Positions 19,588 to 29,483 of a DNA stretch of 64,000 nucleotides are shown here, in pieces. A program made the position numbers and the translations under genes. Origin of the DNA: Sphingopyxis yananensis (lineage in GTDB: Bacteria; Pseudomonadota; Alphaproteobacteria; Sphingomonadales; Sphingomonadaceae). Where the stretch lies: NCBI RefSeq assembly GCF_020687785.1, contig NZ_JAJEWI010000010.1, positions 434,001-498,000 on the forward strand, read 5' to 3'. The first letter of the stretch is position 1, and every line of letters begins with the position of its first letter. The notes below the pieces were generated by a model. The model saw only the letters and a program-made list of their open reading frames with translations, had not been told where the DNA came from and did no database searches.

Positions 19588-20124
19588 CTATCCCCGTTTC
19601 AAGCGAAATTTGTCCAACATGGCCGTCAGTCGCATGAATATGGGAAATAAGAGAGAAGAAATAATGATTTGGGGTGCAACCAGTTGCAGCATATGACCCC
19701 ACGGTGCGTGCGAGTGGCTGAGTTTTGCGGAAATGGTTTGAATAAAGGCAATCAGCACCGCGGCGATCAGCCAATCATGCCAAAAGGCGCGCCATATCAG
19801 CCGTTCTGCAAAATAATGAACGACAAAGCTGGCAAAGGTCCACAAAAAGACGGCGCTGCCGATGGGGGCACCGCTGAACAAATCGTCCATTAAGCCCAAG
19901 GGCAGCCCAATCCAGATCGGCCAAATATCAGTGCGCAGCAATTGCCAGCATAGGAACAATAGCAAACCCATCGGCGGAACAACCGGCGAATTGGCGATGA
20001 GCGGCAGCATGGTTGGCAGAGCGGACGCGAAAATGACCGCGATGAGCGGGATGGAAATACGACGCCATGCGGGCGGCGGATCCCCAATATCTGGTCCGCG
20101 TTGATTGAGTGTGCGCGGGCTCAT
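19588..20124 (-). CDS. mreD: Rod shape-determining protein MreD
   Basis: This 178-residue inner-membrane protein has about five hydrophobic helices and no other obvious domain. MreD connects MreC and the cell-wall enzymes of the elongasome. Sequence conservation in this family is low, so the call rests mainly on length, the hydrophobic pattern (W-I-G-L-P-L-G-L-M-D-D-L-F-S-G is typical) and position between mreC and mrdA. Its ATG overlaps the mreC stop by 4 bases. Confidence 0.93.
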   Translation of the reverse strand: MSPRTLNQRGPDIGDPPPAWRRISIPLIAVIFASALPTMLPLIANSPVVPPMGLLLFLCWQLLRTDIWPIWIGLPLGLMDDLFSGAPIGSAVFLWTFASFVVHYFAERLIWRAFWHDWLIAAVLIAFIQTISAKLSHSHAPWGHMLQLVAPQIIISSLLFPIFMRLTAMLDKFRLKRG

Positions 20125-21110
20125 GGACGCGGTGCGGTGGCTGTGGTGGATGATGCCTTGGTGGCGGGGGCTTGGGCGGTGCTGGCGGGCGCTGCGCGCG
20201 GCGCGGGCTCAGCGGTCAGGTCTGGCATCGCCCCATTGGTTTCGGGAATGGCCTGTGCCTCGATGCTGCTGGGTGTATAGGGGCGCAGCACCGATACGGC
20301 ATCGACCTTTGCAGGGTCGGCCAAGGGGCGCGCCAAAGCGCCATCATCCTTGCGGCGGATGACCACCGCAACGGGGATGTTCGGCGGATAAAGGCCGCCA
20401 ATGCCCGATGTGACCAGAATGTCGCCGGGGCGGAACGGATTGTTCGCCACATTCAGGGTGCGAACATCCAGATCGCCATAGCCGCTGCCGGATATTTGGG
20501 CGGGCAAGCCGTCACGCGCGCGCCGAACCGGCACGACATTATCCACATCGCTGAGCAGCAAGACTTGGGACACCGACGGGCCTGCCGTTAATACACGGCC
20601 AATAAGTCCATCGGCTCCGCGCACGGGTTGGCCAGCGGCCACCCCCATGTTGCGACCAATGCTGAGCAGAGCGAGCCTTTTGGTGCTGGTGGAATTGGAT
20701 GTGAGCAAATAGCCATTGGCTATGCCCATTTTATCCGTTTCCTGAAGCTTGAGCAGGCCCTTGAGTTGACGGGTTTGTTCTTGGAGCGCGCTGGTTTCCA
20801 CCAATTGACGCCGCGCATCGGCCAATTCGCTGCGCAGGCGGCGATTTTGATCACCCGCATGGACATAGGCCGAGATATTGTCGTCGATACCGGAAATGGA
20901 GCCAATCATTTGGCGCGTAGCGCGGGCCACTGGTGCGGTTAGTTCATGCGCTGCAATCCGCAAATGGGCAAAGCCGAGCGGATCAGCGACCGATAAAACA
21001 GCCAGAAGCAACCCGCCTACAGCCCCTGTCACCGCAATGACATAGGCTGTAAACAGGCTGTTTTGGGCCTTGCGCGATTGCCCTGGACGTTGGTTTGCCG
21101 GGCTGGCCAT
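20121..21110 (-). CDS. mreC: Rod shape-determining protein MreC
   Basis: This 329-residue bitopic protein has a cytoplasmic tail, one membrane helix (residues about 22-45), a coiled-coil (about 70-120, where it dimerises) and a beta-rich periplasmic domain with V-L-L-L-S-D-V-D-N-V-V-P-V-R and G-D-I-L-V-T-S-G-I-G-G-L-Y-P-P. Those motifs are typical of MreC. The C-terminal 60 residues are an Ala/Pro/Thr-rich tail of low complexity that is probably disordered. It organises PBP2 and MreD along the wall. It lies 12 bases after mreB. Confidence 0.95.
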   Translation of the reverse strand: MASPANQRPGQSRKAQNSLFTAYVIAVTGAVGGLLLAVLSVADPLGFAHLRIAAHELTAPVARATRQMIGSISGIDDNISAYVHAGDQNRRLRSELADARRQLVETSALQEQTRQLKGLLKLQETDKMGIANGYLLTSNSTSTKRLALLSIGRNMGVAAGQPVRGADGLIGRVLTAGPSVSQVLLLSDVDNVVPVRRARDGLPAQISGSGYGDLDVRTLNVANNPFRPGDILVTSGIGGLYPPNIPVAVVIRRKDDGALARPLADPAKVDAVSVLRPYTPSSIEAQAIPETNGAMPDLTAEPAPRAAPASTAQAPATKASSTTATAPRP

Positions 21111-21122
21111 GACGTCCTTTGC

Positions 21123-22169
<1,047 letters not shown>

Positions 22170-22375
22170 TCAATCTGCTTCCTGCGTCCGAGCGGCGACC
22201 ATGGGCGAGTGGCAGCCATGGGGGCCACCAAATGCCCGTAAATGTGGCGCAACCGGCCCCGATAGCAAGCCTTTTCGCGATAAAATTTCACCGATCCAAA
22301 TGGATTGATGAAAATGGGAAAGAAGCATGATCGGATGGGTCGCGATTTCGTTCCGACTGCGCTAGGTAGGGGCCT

Positions 22376-24265
22376 ATGTCAATACGCCGTCTTCCCGAAA
22401 CACTCGTAAATAGGATCGCAGCCGGTGAAGTGGTCGAAAGACCCGCTGCGGCGCTGAAGGAACTGATTGAAAACGCAATAGACGCGGGTTCGAATCGGAT
22501 TTCTGTCCGAATCAGCGAGGGTGGTATCGCCCATATGGAAATAGAGGATGACGGTTGCGGCATGTCGCCCGCAGACATGGCTTTGGCGTTGGAGCGCCAT
22601 GCCACGTCCAAGCTGCCCGACGATGCCATAGAAGATGTCGCGACCTTGGGTTTTCGCGGCGAAGCCTTGCCATCCATCGCCAGCGTCGCGCGCATGACGC
22701 TGGAAAGCCGCGTGGCGGGCCATGATGGATGGCGGCGCGGGGTGGACAATGGCGCGGTCGTGGCCGAAGGGCCGGCCGGATTGGCACCGGGAACGCGGGT
22801 GCGCGTCGATGATTTATTTGCCCGCATACCGGCCCGCCGAAAATTTTTGCGTTCTCCGCGCAGTGAATATGCCGCCTGTCTGGATGTTGTGCGGCGTTTG
22901 GCGATGGCACGGCCCGATATTGCCTTTACACTGGAACATGACGGCCGCCGGGTGCTGGATGTACAGGGCGATCAAGACCAATTGAGCCGCGTTGCGGCGC
23001 TGACCCACCGCGACTTGGCCAGCAACAGTATTGGCGTCGACCTGGAACGCGGCGATGTCTATTTGGGCGGGGTAATCAGCCTGCCGACCTATAATCGCGG
23101 CGTGGCGGACCACCAATATTTGTTCGTCAACGGTCGGCCCGTCAAAGACAAATTGTTGGTCGGGGCACTGCGGGCGGCCTATGCGGACTTGCTGGCGCGG
23201 GATCGGCACCCTGTTGTGGCGCTGTTTCTGGACGTGCCGCCGCGCGATGTGGATGTGAATGTCCATCCCGCCAAGACAGAGGTGCGCTTTCGCGACCCGC
23301 AGTTGATCCGTGGCTTGATCGTCGGCGGACTTCGCCGCGCGCTTGATGAGCATGGCTTTCGCGCGGTTCAGCGCCCCGCTGAAGCCGCGCTGGCGGCGTG
23401 GCAGCAGGAGCCGATGGCGCCGGCCCCAGCACCGCAAAGCAACTTTCTATTCACGCCAGCGCCGCAATATGGCGCGGCGGGACAGGCCGTTTTTGGCGCG
23501 CCAGCGGCAGGATCGCATCAAAGCCATGTTGAGCCGCCATATTCACCCCTTTCACCCCATTCACCGATCTCGGGTGAGCCAGATGAGGCGCGGGTTTATG
23601 ATCGGGTGATGCCTTTTGCGGGCGCGGCTGCCCCCTTGGTGGGCCGCGCGGAACCGGCAACCGCGATGGTGCCCGACAGCCAGCGTCACCCCTTGGGCGT
23701 CGCGCGCGGCCAGATTGCCAATACCTATATTGTCGCGGAGGCCGAGGACGGCTTGGTGATCGTTGACCAACATGCCGCGCATGAGCGTTTGGTGCTGGAG
23801 CAGTTGAAACGCGGAATGGACGGCAAAGGCCCTGCGTCGCAAGGCTTGTTATTGCCAGAGGTGGTGGAGCTTGACGAACCGGCCTGTGATCGGTTGGAGG
23901 CGGCGTCCGCCCATTTGCAAGAATTGGGAGTGGAACTAGAGCGCTTTGGCCCGACGGCCGTAATGGTTCGCGCCACGCCCGCGATGCTGGGCAAGGTGGA
24001 TTGCCACAAATTGGTGACCGACATTGCGGATGATCTGGCTGGATATGATGCAGCGCTTGGCCTGTCCGAAAAATTGGAATTGGTCGCTGCCACCATGGCC
24101 TGTCACGGAAGTGTGCGGGCAGGGCGAACATTGAGCGTTATGGAAATGAACGCCTTGCTGCGTCAGATGGAGGTCACGCCCCATAGCGGCCAGTGCAATC
24201 ATGGTCGCCCGACATGGGTGAAATTGGCGATGGATGATGTGGAAAAACTGTTTGGGCGCAAGTGA
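22376..24265 (+). CDS. mutL: DNA mismatch repair protein MutL (with endonuclease motif)
   Basis: MutL couples mismatch recognition by MutS to strand incision and excision. The N-terminal GHKL ATPase shows E-N-A-I-D-A-G-S (about residue 32), D-D-G-C-G-M and T-L-G-F-R-G-E-A-L. A proline-rich linker (about residues 335-435) separates it from the dimerisation domain. That domain contains D-Q-H-A-A-H-E-R-L-V-L-E, which fits the endonuclease motif DQHA-x2-E-x4-E, and the related A-C-H-G-S-V-R-A-G and C-N-H-G-R-P motifs. This protein is therefore expected to nick DNA itself, as in bacteria without MutH. No mutS is adjacent. It is 629 residues long. Confidence 0.97.
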   Translation: MSIRRLPETLVNRIAAGEVVERPAAALKELIENAIDAGSNRISVRISEGGIAHMEIEDDGCGMSPADMALALERHATSKLPDDAIEDVATLGFRGEALPSIASVARMTLESRVAGHDGWRRGVDNGAVVAEGPAGLAPGTRVRVDDLFARIPARRKFLRSPRSEYAACLDVVRRLAMARPDIAFTLEHDGRRVLDVQGDQDQLSRVAALTHRDLASNSIGVDLERGDVYLGGVISLPTYNRGVADHQYLFVNGRPVKDKLLVGALRAAYADLLARDRHPVVALFLDVPPRDVDVNVHPAKTEVRFRDPQLIRGLIVGGLRRALDEHGFRAVQRPAEAALAAWQQEPMAPAPAPQSNFLFTPAPQYGAAGQAVFGAPAAGSHQSHVEPPYSPLSPHSPISGEPDEARVYDRVMPFAGAAAPLVGRAEPATAMVPDSQRHPLGVARGQIANTYIVAEAEDGLVIVDQHAAHERLVLEQLKRGMDGKGPASQGLLLPEVVELDEPACDRLEAASAHLQELGVELERFGPTAVMVRATPAMLGKVDCHKLVTDIADDLAGYDAALGLSEKLELVAATMACHGSVRAGRTLSVMEMNALLRQMEVTPHSGQCNHGRPTWVKLAMDDVEKLFGRK

Positions 24266-24550
24266 TCGCCGATGTTTCTTTGGCGCGTCATTGGGTCAAT
24301 GGTGCGCGTGAAGCGGGCCTGATCCGCTAGTTCCTGAATATGACAATAGAAGCGGGTCAGTCACAAGCGGAGCGGCCGCTCTGTTCGTGCGTGGCCGCCG
24401 CGCGCGGGGCTGCTGGGCGTTGGTCGTCATTGCCGCATTTTTGTTGCTGAGCATTTCTTGAGATCGGATGGGCCGCGCATGGCGACTGGCCGAATATTAT
24501 GAGCCGGAGGCTAGGTCGGATTCAGATTTTGATGCTGAGAAATGCATTGG

Positions 24551-24593
24551 CTAGATGAACAAATATTCACCTAGATGAACAATTATTCATCTA
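24551..24593. repeat. Two tandem 20-base repeats, each a dyad
   Basis: CTAGATGAACAAATATTCAC is followed directly by a near-copy (18 of 20 identical). The second copy contains a perfect inverted repeat, TAGATGAA (24572-24579) with TTCATCTA (24586-24593), around 6 bases. The first copy has the same dyad with one mismatch. Spacing of 20 bases, about two helical turns, is what tandem operator sites look like. The regulator is unknown. Confidence 0.65.
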
Positions 24594-24783
24594 TTGCTAT
24601 CTGATATGATGATTTGGAAAAGTGTTTTGATTCGTTTCGTGGATTTTGGAAAGGTTCCATTAAACTATAAGAAATTTCATATAATAATTTTCACTGTTTT
24701 TGTGGAAAAAATTGAAATTTATAAAAATTCATATTTTTCATGTGTTTATTTGATTTCGTTCGCTTAAAAAGCTGATTTTTCGT

Positions 24784-24799
24784 GTTGCATCAATGCAAC
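24784..24799. promoter_or_regulatory. Perfect 16-base palindrome upstream of barrel gene
   Basis: GTTGCAT-CA-ATGCAAC lies about 107 bases before the ATG of the outer-membrane gene. It has the size of a helix-turn-helix dimer site. No known operator is matched with confidence. Confidence 0.5.
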
Positions 24800-24905
24800 T
24801 AAATATTATTGCTCTTTTTTTTCAGGGTTCAATATACTTGACTCATAAAGCAATTTTTAACCATGTCGGCCGCGTGAATTTTGGACGGATATTGAAAGGT
24901 TCGAT

Positions 24906-25622
24906 ATGTTGAAAATTACTTTGGCTACTGCCGCTGCCGCTGCTGCGTTGATGGCAACCGGCGCTCAGGCGCAAGAAGGTCGCTGGGACGGCATTTACGG
25001 CGGTGTGCATGGCGCATGGTCGGACGGCAATGTGCAGGACAAGGCCAATCCGCAAGCTTCGAAGCAAGATATCGACGGCTGGCAGGGTGGTGTGCAGCTT
25101 GGCTTTAACAAGCAAAGCGGCAGCATGATGTTCGGTGTTGAAGCCGACGCGACCTTTGGCAAGAATAAGAAGAACTGGCTGGATAAAGAAAGCGGCGGTT
25201 CGCAATATAGTGCTTATTATGGCAGCGACAGCATCCGCACGTCGGGCACCATTCGCGCTCGCGCTGGTTGGGCTGGCGAGAAAGCTCTGGTCTATCTGAC
25301 CGGTGGTCTGGCGATTGCTGACACCAAACATGGTCTGGGCTGTGATGGTTCGATCACCCCTGCGGCCATTGGTCGTTGCCATGGCGATGGTAGCGGAGAC
25401 TTCTTTACCGAAGATAGCAAAACCCGCTTTGGTTATGTTGTCGGCGGCGGCGTTGAAGTTGCTGTAACCGAACGCGTGAGCATCAAGGGCGAATATAATT
25501 ATCAGGACTATGGCACATCTGACGTTACGCTGAAGGATCCACTGTGGCCTACGGCGTCGGGTGAGCGTTCGTTCGACATCAGCAACCACATGGCGAAAGT
25601 CGGCGTGAACTTCCGTTTCTAA
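24906..25622 (+). CDS. Outer-membrane beta-barrel (porin-family) protein
   Basis: This 238-residue protein has a clear signal peptide (cleavage after A-Q-A, about residue 22) followed by W-D-G-I-Y-G-G-V-H and alternating strands. G-G-V-Q-L-G-F-N-K-Q, G-V-E-A-D-A-T-F, G-T-I-R-A-R-A-G-W, and a terminal strand ending V-G-V-N-F-R-F are also visible. This is the pattern of 8-stranded Omp25/Opa-like barrels of alphaproteobacteria. Its role (structural, adhesion or small-molecule passage) cannot be told from sequence. AAAGG precedes the ATG, and a strong terminator follows. It is probably highly expressed and controlled through the repeat-rich upstream region. Confidence 0.9.
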   Translation: MLKITLATAAAAAALMATGAQAQEGRWDGIYGGVHGAWSDGNVQDKANPQASKQDIDGWQGGVQLGFNKQSGSMMFGVEADATFGKNKKNWLDKESGGSQYSAYYGSDSIRTSGTIRARAGWAGEKALVYLTGGLAIADTKHGLGCDGSITPAAIGRCHGDGSGDFFTEDSKTRFGYVVGGGVEVAVTERVSIKGEYNYQDYGTSDVTLKDPLWPTASGERSFDISNHMAKVGVNFRF

Positions 25623-25668
25623 TAACGGACAGAGCCGATTATTTGATCGGAACGAATAGAATAATAGG

Positions 25669-25697
25669 AAAGGGGGCCGCTAGGCCCCCTTTTTTTG
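25669..25697 (+). terminator. Strong intrinsic terminator after the barrel gene
   Basis: AAAGGGGGCC pairs perfectly with GGCCCCCTTT around a GCTA loop, and eight T end the element. It lies 46 bases after the stop codon. Confidence 0.93.
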
Positions 25698-25723
25698 TGT
25701 ATAAAAGAAATTTGCTGGGGTCG

Positions 25724-26992
25724 TTATTTCGCCAACATACCAACGGCGTCGCTGGGTAAGGGCGTCACACCGATCATGCGCGCCACAAGGGGATAGGTTT
25801 CGATATTATCGACTGTCCCAATATCGCCCCGCAAATGGGTGCCATAGGCAATGAACAGGGCCAACATGTCTGGGTCCATATTGTCATAGCCATGAGACCC
25901 GCCATTGGCCGACCATGGTGCAGGACCAGCAAAGATAGACCAGCCGGGCTGGGCGATACAGATGATCGCTGCCACACGTGGGTTTTTCCCATAATGCAAG
26001 CGTTCAGGTAGGTCTTGGCGCTTGGAGCAATTCATATGATCGTGGGGCCGAAGCAGCGCGGCCTCCACCTCCGCTTCCTTGCCAGCTATCGGATCAATGG
26101 CCGCATAAGGCCCAACCTCGACAGCGCGGATGCTATCCAAGGAAAGGATATCGCTCAGTTGAATAACTTCGCTCTCACTTGTGGTGCGCATTCCATGGTC
26201 GGCGACAAGGATCAGACGAGCCGGTTGCTGCATGGCGGCAAGGCCGGATAGCAATTGGCCGATCTTCCGGTCCACATCAGCTATGGCGTCATTCACTTCG
26301 CGGCTGTCCGCACCGAAACGGTGACCGGCTGTGTCCACGGTGTCAAAATATAAGGTGATAAAGGCAGGGCGGATGTCGGCTGGGCGGCGGGCCCAGTCCA
26401 ATACTGTGTTGACGCGTTGTTCGTTGCTAATCGCGCTATCGAACCGCACCCAGTCGCGCGGGCGTTGTTTGTGGAACGGCACCTCGCTGCCTGGCCAGAA
26501 CATGGTGGCGGTGCGGACGCCTTGCTGTTCGGCCGTAATCCACAAAGGTTCGGCTTCATTCCACCAAAAAGGGTCCAGCGCCTGTTTCGGGTCGCCAAGC
26601 GAGAAGGTCTCGTTCGGGCGGCGCGGGTCGACCATATTATTGCCCACAATGCCGTTGCGGTCGGGCCGCTTGCCGGTGATGAGTGCATAATGATTGGGAA
26701 AGGTCTTGGTCGGAAAGGAGGGGCGCAATTTTCCAACAGCGCCTTGATCGGCCAAATTTTGCATTTGGGGCGTTAGGCCGCGCTCCAGATAATCGGCGCG
26801 AAAGCCGTCAATGGATATTAATATGGTGATGGGCGCGCGGGATGTCGCATCCATTATAGGGGCCGCATTTGAGGCTGACGTTGCTTTGTCCGCGCGGACG
26901 GCATGTTCTGCAGAGGCGGAAGGGGCCGCGCATAAGCATGCAAGCGTGGCTGCAATGGCGGTAAGGGATGTTTTTGCTGATTTAATCGCCAT
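25724..26992 (-). CDS. NPP-type nucleotide pyrophosphatase/phosphodiesterase (exported)
   Basis: This 422-residue enzyme of the alkaline phosphatase superfamily hydrolyses phosphodiester or pyrophosphate bonds in the periplasm. A signal peptide (cleavage near S-A-S-A, about residue 27) is followed by I-S-I-D-G-F-R-A-D-Y-L (metal ligand), F-P-T-K-T-F-P-N-H (nucleophile threonine of the NPP group), D-T-V-D-T-A-G-H and V-A-D-H-G-M (further metal ligands). The frame is open 67 codons further upstream, but that part overlaps phoD. ATG at 26992 gives a normal signal peptide. It lies 5 bases after phoD, so the two form an operon that probably scavenges phosphate from organic esters. Confidence 0.92.
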   Translation of the reverse strand: MAIKSAKTSLTAIAATLACLCAAPSASAEHAVRADKATSASNAAPIMDATSRAPITILISIDGFRADYLERGLTPQMQNLADQGAVGKLRPSFPTKTFPNHYALITGKRPDRNGIVGNNMVDPRRPNETFSLGDPKQALDPFWWNEAEPLWITAEQQGVRTATMFWPGSEVPFHKQRPRDWVRFDSAISNEQRVNTVLDWARRPADIRPAFITLYFDTVDTAGHRFGADSREVNDAIADVDRKIGQLLSGLAAMQQPARLILVADHGMRTTSESEVIQLSDILSLDSIRAVEVGPYAAIDPIAGKEAEVEAALLRPHDHMNCSKRQDLPERLHYGKNPRVAAIICIAQPGWSIFAGPAPWSANGGSHGYDNMDPDMLALFIAYGTHLRGDIGTVDNIETYPLVARMIGVTPLPSDAVGMLAK

Positions 26993-26997
26993 GATGG

Positions 26998-28569
26998 TCA
27001 GCCTTCCACCATTTTGATGCCGGTCAGGTCGCGCTCGACAAGGCCGGTGGCGCGGGTGGAAATTTGATTGGTTGGCGTTGACACTTTGTCCACAACGCGG
27101 AAATGGCTTTGCCACGCGTCGCGGTTTACATCGCAAATGACATAGCCGCGCTGGTCGTTGGCGAATTTCAATTCTGGATTGCGCGATAACCATTGGTCGG
27201 TGCCAGCCCGTTTATCGCTGCCATCGCCGCCGCTGGAAATGGACGTGGCAACAAATTCTGCGCCGACCACTTTGTCTTTTAACACCAGATCGCCGCAGAA
27301 ATTTTGATGTTCGTCACCGGTCAGGACGACACAATTTCCAAGGCCTGCCATGCGCTGCAACATGCGTTCACGCGGGGCTTCATAGGCAGCCCAGCTGTCG
27401 AGGTTCAATATTTTGCGCTTGTCATCCATGTCGCGCTGGCGGTCCAGCGACATCATGGTGATTTGCTGAGCCAAGCCGTTCCAGACAGCACCGCCCTTTT
27501 TCATTTGGTCTGCAAGCCATTTTTCTTGCGCAGCGCCCAACACCTGTGCGTTTTTGGCAAAAACATCGGGGCAGGCGGGTTTGAAGCCGTCGCCGCACGG
27601 TTGGTCGTCGCGATATTGGCGCGTGTCCAGCAATTGCATGGACAGCAGATCACCCACCTGAAGCTCGCGGTTCAGCGCGACCATCCCACCGCGTGGCAAC
27701 AAAGCGCGGCGCACTGGCATATGCTCATACCATGCCTGCATCGCCGCTTGCTTTTTCAGCATGAACACTTCGGGCGGGGCGGCGTCGGGATCATTGCCGT
27801 CCAAGCCCATTTTCCAATTGGCAATGTCGGAAACCCAATCATTGACGATTTCATGATCGTCGATGCTGGATAAAAAGGCATGGACACTGCGCGCAGCTTG
27901 TAAATCAATGTCGGTCAATTGCTGGGCATAGGCCAAGCGAAATTCATTCACATCGGTCAGCGAGCGAAAAGCATGTTTGCGCACGGGGCGGGAAGGCAGA
28001 CCGTCGACGAACACATAGTCGCTGCTATATTCATAGATAAAGTCGCCATAATGATAGACGAAGGCCAAATCTTCTTTGGCCAAATGGCGATAGGCACCGA
28101 AATAACCGGCTTCAAAATGTTGGCATCCGGCGACGCCAAATTTGATCGCGTCAACGCGTGCCCCGATGGCGGGTAAGGTGCGCGCGCGCCCGCGCAGGCT
28201 GCGTTCCCCCGCCGCCGTAAAACGATAATAATAGGGCCGATTGGGTTGCAGGCCGCTAAGTTCGACATGAACGCTGTGCGCCAATTCGGGGCGGGCCAAT
28301 TCGGTGCCCTTGGCGACGATATTCCGAAAGCCGCCATCACTGGCCACTTCCCATTCGACGGGCACGTTCACGCGCGGCATCCCGCCATGCAAGGCCAAAG
28401 GTTCGGGGGCTAGCCGCGTCCAAATAACAAAGCCGTCGCTGGCCGGATCACCTGCCGCCACGCCCAATTGGAATGGATAGTCCCGTAAATATCCCTGTGC
28501 TCGCAAAATTGCTGGGGCAGCAAGGCCGGAGATAGTAGCTCCGGCAAGGAAATGGCGGCGGTGTAACAT
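26998..28569 (-). CDS. phoD: PhoD-type alkaline phosphatase (Tat-exported)
   Basis: This is a 523-residue phosphodiesterase/monoesterase that releases phosphate in the periplasm. A twin-arginine signal (H-R-R-H-F-L-A-G, cleavage near L-R-A) is followed by the PhoD N-terminal domain with F-Q-L-G-V-A-A-G-D-P and F-V-I-W-T-R-L-A-P. The catalytic domain follows, with G-V-A-G-C-Q-H, H-Y-G-D-F-I-Y-E-Y, D-D-H-E-I-V-N-D-W and L-T-G-D-E-H-Q-N. These fit the metal-binding layout of PhoD. It is first in a two-gene unit with an NPP-type phosphodiesterase. I saw no convincing Pho box upstream, so regulation by phosphate starvation is only an expectation. Confidence 0.95.
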   Translation of the reverse strand: MLHRRHFLAGATISGLAAPAILRAQGYLRDYPFQLGVAAGDPASDGFVIWTRLAPEPLALHGGMPRVNVPVEWEVASDGGFRNIVAKGTELARPELAHSVHVELSGLQPNRPYYYRFTAAGERSLRGRARTLPAIGARVDAIKFGVAGCQHFEAGYFGAYRHLAKEDLAFVYHYGDFIYEYSSDYVFVDGLPSRPVRKHAFRSLTDVNEFRLAYAQQLTDIDLQAARSVHAFLSSIDDHEIVNDWVSDIANWKMGLDGNDPDAAPPEVFMLKKQAAMQAWYEHMPVRRALLPRGGMVALNRELQVGDLLSMQLLDTRQYRDDQPCGDGFKPACPDVFAKNAQVLGAAQEKWLADQMKKGGAVWNGLAQQITMMSLDRQRDMDDKRKILNLDSWAAYEAPRERMLQRMAGLGNCVVLTGDEHQNFCGDLVLKDKVVGAEFVATSISSGGDGSDKRAGTDQWLSRNPELKFANDQRGYVICDVNRDAWQSHFRVVDKVSTPTNQISTRATGLVERDLTGIKMVEG

Positions 28570-28635
28570 GAAATCAGGCTCCGGGGGAAAGGCGACTCGT
28601 TATGTCGCCGATACACCCCGAAGTGTGACACGGCA

Positions 28636-28690
28636 AAAACATCGTTTCCTTGGCAACCAAAATGTGGTCGCCAAGGATGTGATGTTTTTT
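28636..28690 (-). terminator. Long hairpin, terminator of the glutaredoxin-MauE gene
   Basis: The stem combines GATGTT/AACATC, a 4/4 internal loop, CCTTGGC/GCCAAGG, a single mismatch and ACCA/TGGT around a 5-base loop. Both ends carry runs (T on the right, A on the left), so it can act on either strand. It lies just downstream of the minus-strand glutaredoxin-MauE gene and upstream of phoD. Confidence 0.75.
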
Positions 28691-28705
28691 CTTAGTGATT
28701 TGATA

Positions 28706-29443
28706 TTAAATGATATATTTTATCATCCATAGGGCCATAGTGATCATCATCAGATTTTCCGTTAATGACACAAAGCCCAATGGAACATTGGTGTTGCCGC
28801 CTACGCAGGCGCATTTCAGTTCGCGCTTGTCGATATAAACGGCCTTATAGACTGACACAGCGCCAATGGTTGCGATAAACAGCGCGACGGGGATGGACAG
28901 CCATGGAAGGATGTGGGCGGCCATTAGCACACCCGCCAGACCTTCGGCAAAGGGATAGATGCTGGCATAAGGAACCCACCGGCGGGCCAGCAAGTCGTAA
29001 TTGAGGAACATCGTTGAAAAACGGCCAATGTCCTGAAGCTTGAGAATGGCCAACATGACCATGCTGAACGAAATAAACCATTCGGCGGCGCGGATCGTGA
29101 AGGCATTGCCATAGACCGCATAGCTGACGGCCAAGGCCAATAGCGCGGTCATGGAAAATAGCGCAATGATCGGGCGATATGTTGGCTTGCTGGGGTCGGG
29201 CACCTTGAGACCCAAAAAGCGGCGCAGATCATCATGACCGCCGATGCGAACACCGTCGATGAAGATTTGCGGCGTGGTTTGCACACCATATTCGGCTTTG
29301 AATGCGTCTGTCTCTTCCCGCGAAGTCAGGTGATGGTCCGTCACCTGATAGCCATGTTTCTCGAGCAGATATTTGGCTTTTAGGCCGAATGGACAGATAT
29401 GATGTTCAAACACCATGCGATGAAGGGTTGCTTGCTTGGTCAT
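28706..29443 (-). CDS. Glutaredoxin-MauE fusion membrane protein
   Basis: This 245-residue protein joins two units. Residues 1-80 are a glutaredoxin-like thioredoxin fold with an active site C-P-F-G and the cis-proline block T-T-P-Q-I-F-I-D-G. It has one active-site cysteine, unlike C-P-Y-C glutaredoxins. Residues 90-245 contain about four membrane helices resembling the MauE/DoxX family, with a C-A-C motif near residue 212. A role in moving reducing power across the membrane or in metal/thiol stress is inferred. The gene is divergent from a MerR regulator and has a MerR-type promoter. The start ATG coincides with the predicted transcription start, so the mRNA may be leaderless. Confidence 0.85.
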   Translation of the reverse strand: MTKQATLHRMVFEHHICPFGLKAKYLLEKHGYQVTDHHLTSREETDAFKAEYGVQTTPQIFIDGVRIGGHDDLRRFLGLKVPDPSKPTYRPIIALFSMTALLALAVSYAVYGNAFTIRAAEWFISFSMVMLAILKLQDIGRFSTMFLNYDLLARRWVPYASIYPFAEGLAGVLMAAHILPWLSIPVALFIATIGAVSVYKAVYIDKRELKCACVGGNTNVPLGFVSLTENLMMITMALWMIKYII

Positions 29444-29449
29444 ACCATC

Positions 29450-29481
29450 CTTATACCCTCTGTATCATGGTACGGAGTCAA
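29450..29481 (-). promoter_or_regulatory. MerR-type promoter/operator with 20-base spacer
   Basis: On the minus strand a -35 box TTGACT and a -10 box TATAAG are separated by 20 bases, longer than the normal 17. The spacer holds a dyad CTCCGTA-6-TACAGAG (6 of 7 pairs). This is the layout of promoters that MerR-family proteins untwist. It drives the glutaredoxin-MauE gene. The merR ribosome-binding site GGAG lies within the right half of the same element. Confidence 0.85.
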
Positions 29482-29483
29482 GC

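Larger units (their letters stand above)
24266..24905. other. Long intergenic region, AT-rich right half with repeats
   Basis: No convincing gene lies in these 640 bases. The first 270 have the base composition of the surroundings. From about 24540 to 24860 the sequence becomes strongly AT-rich and contains tandem dyads (24551-24593), a perfect 16-base palindrome (24784-24799), a run of T and a TTGACT hexamer at 24838. This looks like an extended regulatory region for the downstream outer-membrane barrel gene. Confidence 0.6.

Noticed and set aside
28570..28635. Possible Pho box upstream of phoD
   Set aside because: TGTCAC-like pieces occur, but not as repeats with the required 11-base spacing.
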